Under the pieces are notes generated by a model that saw nothing but the letters and a program-made list of their open reading frames with translations, was not told the origin of the DNA and searched no databases. Of a stretch of DNA of 64,000 bases, positions 60,702 to 64,000 are shown one piece after another. Numbering within the stretch: position 1 is the stretch's first letter; each line of letters starts with the position of its first letter. This DNA comes from Sphingomonas caseinilytica (GTDB lineage Bacteria; Pseudomonadota; Alphaproteobacteria; Sphingomonadales; Sphingomonadaceae): NCBI RefSeq assembly GCF_023516455.1, contig NZ_JAMGBA010000001.1, positions 496,001 through 560,000 of the forward strand. The letters run 5' to 3'. The translations under genes and the position numbers were made by a program.

Positions 60702-62063
60702 ATGGTTTCGATACCGCTGGTGCGCGGCGTTTCGCTGACTTTGGGACTGGCATTGGCAACAGCCGCCATCGCGCAGCAGGCCCAGACCGGCGGCCAGGCG
60801 CAACAGCCCGCTCAGCCGAGCTCTGCCGCGACTCTTAACCTGCCGCAGAATCCCGAGCTGTTCGGCAAATCCCTGCCGTCGGTGGTGAAGGCTACCGCAA
60901 TCGTCAACGGAGAGGTCATCACCCAGACCGACGTCGACCAGCGACTTGCCCTTCTTTCGATCGCCAACAACACGCCGATCCCCGCGGCGGAAATCGATCG
61001 TTTGCGTCAGCAGGTGCTCAGCAACCTCATCGACGAGACGCTGCAGATCCAGGCCGCGCGCAACGAAGAAATCGAAATCACCGACGCCGATGTCGACAAG
61101 ACGGTCGCCCGCGTCGCCACCAACGCAAAGCAGACCCCGGACCAGATGGCCGCCTATCTGAAGGCGCGCGGGTCCTCGATCCGCTCAATTCGCCGTCAGA
61201 TCACCGGTGAAATCGCCTGGCGCCGGCTGCAATCGAAGAAGATCGAAAGCTCGGTCAGCGTCGGCGACGAGGAAGTTCAGGCCGTCATCGACAAGATGAA
61301 TGCATCGAAGGGCGCCGAGGAATTCCGCGTCGGCGAAATCTTCATTTCCGCCAACAGCACCAACGAGCAGCAGGCGCTCGCCAATGCCGATCGGGTCTTC
61401 GCAGCCCTGCAGCAAGGCGGCTCCTTCGTCGGCTACGCCCGGCAGTTCTCCGAAGCGTCGACCGCGGCGGTGGGCGGCGATCTCGGCTGGGTACGGCCGG
61501 AGCAGATGCCCGACGCTCTCGCCCAGGCAATCCGGCAGATGCGCCCGGGCATGGTCTCGCGCCCGATCAAGGTGCAGGGCGGCTATTCGATCGTTGCCGT
61601 GCAGGACATCCGCAAGATCCTGACCGCTGATCCGCGCAATGCCGTTTTGAGCCTGAAGCAGGTCACCGTCAGCTTCCCGCAAGGCACCAACCGCGCGGCG
61701 GCAGAGCCGATCGTCGCCCGCTTCGCCACGGCCGCACAGAATATCGGCGGCTGCGGCGGTGCGGAGCGGATTGCCGGGGAATTGAACGCGGAAGTCGTCC
61801 AGTCGGACGACGTCAAGACGCGCGACCTTCCGCCAGCGCTGCAGGAAATGATCCTCGACATGCAGGTCGGTCAGGCGACGCGGCCATTCGGCTCGATCGA
61901 GGAAGGCGTCCGGGTACTGGTTCTTTGCGGCCGTGACGAGGCCGATCCGAGCGCACCCAGCTTCGACCAGGTCTATGCCCAGCTCAACGAAGAGCGCGTC
62001 AACCTTCGGTCGCGACGCTACCTGCGCGATCTCAGGCGCGACGCCATTATCGACTATCGCTAG
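60702..62063 (+). CDS. surA: Periplasmic chaperone/peptidyl-prolyl isomerase SurA
   Basis: 453 residues from the ATG (MVSIPLVRGVSLTLGLALATAAIAQQ), a signal peptide. The GTG at 60684 is an alternative start. The N-terminal chaperone domain (about 60-200) is NGEVITQTDVDQRLALLSIANNTPIPAAEIDRLRQQVLSNLIDETLQIQ. One parvulin domain is clear (GEIFISAN, GSFVGYARQFSEASTAAVGGDLGWV), and the second is weak. It helps outer-membrane proteins such as LptD to fold. It starts 85 bases after lptD. Confidence 0.92.
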   Translation: MVSIPLVRGVSLTLGLALATAAIAQQAQTGGQAQQPAQPSSAATLNLPQNPELFGKSLPSVVKATAIVNGEVITQTDVDQRLALLSIANNTPIPAAEIDRLRQQVLSNLIDETLQIQAARNEEIEITDADVDKTVARVATNAKQTPDQMAAYLKARGSSIRSIRRQITGEIAWRRLQSKKIESSVSVGDEEVQAVIDKMNASKGAEEFRVGEIFISANSTNEQQALANADRVFAALQQGGSFVGYARQFSEASTAAVGGDLGWVRPEQMPDALAQAIRQMRPGMVSRPIKVQGGYSIVAVQDIRKILTADPRNAVLSLKQVTVSFPQGTNRAAAEPIVARFATAAQNIGGCGGAERIAGELNAEVVQSDDVKTRDLPPALQEMILDMQVGQATRPFGSIEEGVRVLVLCGRDEADPSAPSFDQVYAQLNEERVNLRSRRYLRDLRRDAIIDYR

Positions 62064-62090
62064 GCCGGATATGGGTGCAAAACCCTGACG

Positions 62091-63095
62091 ATGGCAAATA
62101 GCTACAGGCCACTGGCGGTTTCGCTGGGCGATCCCGCCGGCATCGGCCCGGAGGTGGTCGGCAAATGCTGGGACCACCGCGACCGGTTCGGTTTGCCCCC
62201 ATTCGTGGCGATCGGCGACCCGCGCAGCCTCGCTGCCGTATGGGACGGTCCGCTGGCGACAGTCGACGATCCGCGGGAAGTCGACAGCGCCTTCGACGTC
62301 GGGCTCCCGATCCTGTCCATCGCATCGGTAGAGGCCGATCTTCCCGGCCATCCGACTGTTGCCGGGGCTCACTGCTCGCTTGACGCGCTGGAGCTGGCTG
62401 TCGGCCTGGCCCGATCGGGCTCGGCCTCTGCGGTTGTGACCGGCCCCGTCTCCAAGCAGCAGCTTTACGGGATCGGCTTTTCGCACCCGGGCCAGACCGA
62501 GTTCGTCGCCGAACGCTGCGGCGTTTCCCCCGGCAATGTCGCGATGATGCTGGCGGGGCCCACGCTTCGCACCGTGCCCGTCACGACGCATCTTCCGCTG
62601 GGCCATGTCGCCGCGGCGCTATCGCCGTCACTCATCGAGGCGCGCGGACGGGCGGCACTGCGCGGTCTCCAGCGCAACTTCGGCATTTCCGACCCCCGGC
62701 TGGCCGTTGCCGGCCTCAATCCGCATGCCGGCGAGGGCGGAGCGCTCGGCCGCGAAGAGATCGAGCTCATCATTCCAGCCATCGAGGCGCTTCGGACCGA
62801 AGGCTGGCGCGTGACGGGGCCTCACCCGGCGGACACGATGTTCCATGCCGGCGCACGCGCCCAATATGATGCCGCGCTCTGCATGTATCATGATCAGGCG
62901 CTGATTCCCTTGAAGGCCCTTCACTTCGAGGAGGGTGTGAACATCACGCTAGGCCTGCCGATCGTCCGGACGGCGCCCGATCATGGCACGGCGTTCGACA
63001 TTGCCGGCCAAGACCTCGCCGATCCGCGCGCCATGGCGGCGGCGATCCGGCTGGCTGCGGAATCCGCACTTCACCGCGCAACGCTTTCGGTCTGA
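62091..63095 (+). CDS. pdxA: 4-hydroxythreonine-4-phosphate dehydrogenase PdxA
   Basis: 334 residues. Signatures are [37 protein letters not shown] and the metal-binding [16 protein letters not shown], with [14 protein letters not shown] and [12 protein letters not shown]. It acts in the pyridoxal phosphate pathway. The stop overlaps rsmA's ATG by one base (TGATG). It follows surA after 27 bases. Confidence 0.95.
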   Translation: MANSYRPLAVSLGDPAGIGPEVVGKCWDHRDRFGLPPFVAIGDPRSLAAVWDGPLATVDDPREVDSAFDVGLPILSIASVEADLPGHPTVAGAHCSLDALELAVGLARSGSASAVVTGPVSKQQLYGIGFSHPGQTEFVAERCGVSPGNVAMMLAGPTLRTVPVTTHLPLGHVAAALSPSLIEARGRAALRGLQRNFGISDPRLAVAGLNPHAGEGGALGREEIELIIPAIEALRTEGWRVTGPHPADTMFHAGARAQYDAALCMYHDQALIPLKALHFEEGVNITLGLPIVRTAPDHGTAFDIAGQDLADPRAMAAAIRLAAESALHRATLSV

Positions 63096-63904
63096 TGCCC
63101 GAACCGCTGCGCGACGTCATTGCCCGCCATGGCCTGCAGGCAAGCAAGGCGCTTGGGCAGAATTTCATCCTGGACCGCCAGCTGCTGGCGCGGATCGCCG
63201 CCGTGCCCGGCCCGCTCGAGGGGACGAAAGTTTATGAGGTTGGCCCCGGCCCCGGCGGCCTGACGCGTGCACTGCTCGATACCGGGGCCGAAGTCGTCGC
63301 GGTCGAGCGGGATCGCCGGTGCCTTCCAGCGCTGGCAGAGCTTGACGCGGACTTTCCCGGAAAGCTGCGCATCATCTCCGGCGATGCGCTGAAGGTCGAT
63401 GAACGTGCGGAAGCCGGCGATGGCGCCCACATCGTCGCCAACCTGCCCTACAATGTCGGAACGGCGCTGCTCTTAAGCTGGCTGGAAGGGCCGTGGCCGC
63501 CATGGTGGTCGTCGCTCACCCTGATGTTCCAGCGCGAGGTTGCCGAGCGGATCGTCGCGAAGCCCGGCAGCGAACATTATGGCCGTCTGTCGGTGGCTGC
63601 CCAGTGGCGCTCCAGCCCACGGATTGCGATGCAGGTGCATCGCTCTGCATTCGTGCCGCCGCCAAAGGTGGCTTCGGCGGTGGTTCACATCGTCCCTGCG
63701 GCCGAACCGGCCGGCGTGCGGGCGGAGGTACTGGAGCAAATCACTGCAGCTGCATTCGGCCAGCGCCGAAAGATGATGCGATCCAGCCTGAAATCGGTTG
63801 CGGGCGCGCTCGACGCGCTGGCCGCCCTAGGGATCGACATCGAACGCCGCGCCGAAACAGTCAGCGTCGAGGAATTCGTCGCGCTTGCGCGCGCCCTGTC
63901 CTGA
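63095..63904 (+). CDS. rsmA: 16S rRNA dimethyladenosine transferase RsmA (KsgA)
   Basis: 269 residues. SAM motif I is [16 protein letters not shown], motif IV is [18 protein letters not shown], and the C-terminal substrate-binding part begins [14 protein letters not shown]. It dimethylates two adenines near the 3' end of 16S rRNA, a late ribosome assembly step. It is translationally coupled to pdxA. Confidence 0.96.
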   Translation: MPEPLRDVIARHGLQASKALGQNFILDRQLLARIAAVPGPLEGTKVYEVGPGPGGLTRALLDTGAEVVAVERDRRCLPALAELDADFPGKLRIISGDALKVDERAEAGDGAHIVANLPYNVGTALLLSWLEGPWPPWWSSLTLMFQREVAERIVAKPGSEHYGRLSVAAQWRSSPRIAMQVHRSAFVPPPKVASAVVHIVPAAEPAGVRAEVLEQITAAAFGQRRKMMRSSLKSVAGALDALAALGIDIERRAETVSVEEFVALARALS

Positions 63905-63918
63905 GGCCGAACCCGGCG

Positions 63919-64000
63919 TCAGTTCTTCTTGGGAACCTCAGGCGTCTTGGCCGCGGCAAGCGCCGGACCACGGGCAATGGCGGTCGACAATGTCCCGACC
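63919..64000 (-). CDS. C-terminal end of a gene running off the window
   Basis: The minus strand reads on to the window edge, giving the last 26 residues of a protein, ...STAIARGPALAAAKTPEVPKKN, before a TGA at 63921-63919. Only 14 bases separate it from the rsmA stop, so the two converge. It is too short to assign; the alanine- and lysine-rich end is plausible protein but the call is provisional. Confidence 0.4.
   Translation of the reverse strand, partial: VGTLSTAIARGPALAAAKTPEVPKKN

Noticed and set aside
58416-60803. A 795-residue frame on the minus strand opposite lptD
   Set aside because: It is an antisense shadow caused by high GC at third positions. LptD is strongly recognisable on the plus strand.

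Overview
The window is a GC-rich bacterial chromosome segment that reads as core genome of an alphaproteobacterium of the sphingomonad group. The evidence is a CckA-type hybrid kinase with a ChpT phosphotransferase, a recA gene behind a GTTC-N7-GTTC type LexA box, an HdaA with a clamp-binding motif, an RpoH with the QKKLFFNLR box, and the orders lptD-surA-pdxA-rsmA and purM/DUF2066-like/hdaA. There is no rRNA, tRNA, prophage, transposase or CRISPR array in view. The species cannot be fixed from sequence reading alone.

Layout. 1-3 kb: a urate-oxidase-N-like membrane protein, an OmdA-type small protein, a GntR/FCD repressor with a palindromic operator at its own promoter, and an exported hypothetical protein. 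2.8-6.5 kb: a phage-shock locus, with pspF divergent from pspA-pspB-pspC and a sigma-54 promoter between them. It continues into four more small single-span membrane proteins that share a PspB-like C-terminal tail, and this is the most unusual feature of the window. 6.5-9 kb: sufE, a hotdog thioesterase, a J-domain protein, the RNase P RNA and an AmpD-type amidase. 9.4-12.7 kb: a 1100-residue RTX/calcium-binding protein ending in four almost identical 51-residue FG-GAP/VCBS units. 12.7-18.6 kb: cheA-cheW-cheY-cheB-cheR and chpT. 18.7-20.6 kb: rluD and rpoH. 20.6-21.5 kb: an AT-richer methyltransferase that looks acquired.

21.7-31 kb: a YihY-type membrane protein, a degenerate EF-G-like GTPase, a HAD phosphatase, two convergent DAACS symporters, an exported M24 peptidase and a Bcr/CflA-type MFS exporter. 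31-40.6 kb: recA, an alpha/beta hydrolase, a lone receiver, cckA, an M13 lipoprotein protease, a DUF2062 protein, smpB, a membrane protein and dapA. 40.6-47.6 kb: slt, greB, a PPK2-like kinase, aspS, rnd and an I78-type inhibitor lipoprotein. 47.6-55.1 kb: ppx-ppk-hdaA-DUF2066-like, divergent from purM and a purN fused to an MmcQ/YjbR domain. 55.2-64 kb: a DUF6265 protein, ndk, holC, pepA, then lptD-surA-pdxA-rsmA and the tail of one more gene.

Functional themes are envelope stress and envelope biogenesis (psp array, lptD, surA, slt, amidase), cell-cycle and chemotaxis phosphorelay (cckA, chpT, che operon, hdaA), polyphosphate metabolism (ppk, ppx, PPK2-like), and stress or ribosome rescue (rpoH, recA, smpB). 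Three short palindromic repeats sit between genes at 42.6, 55.2 and 56.7 kb.
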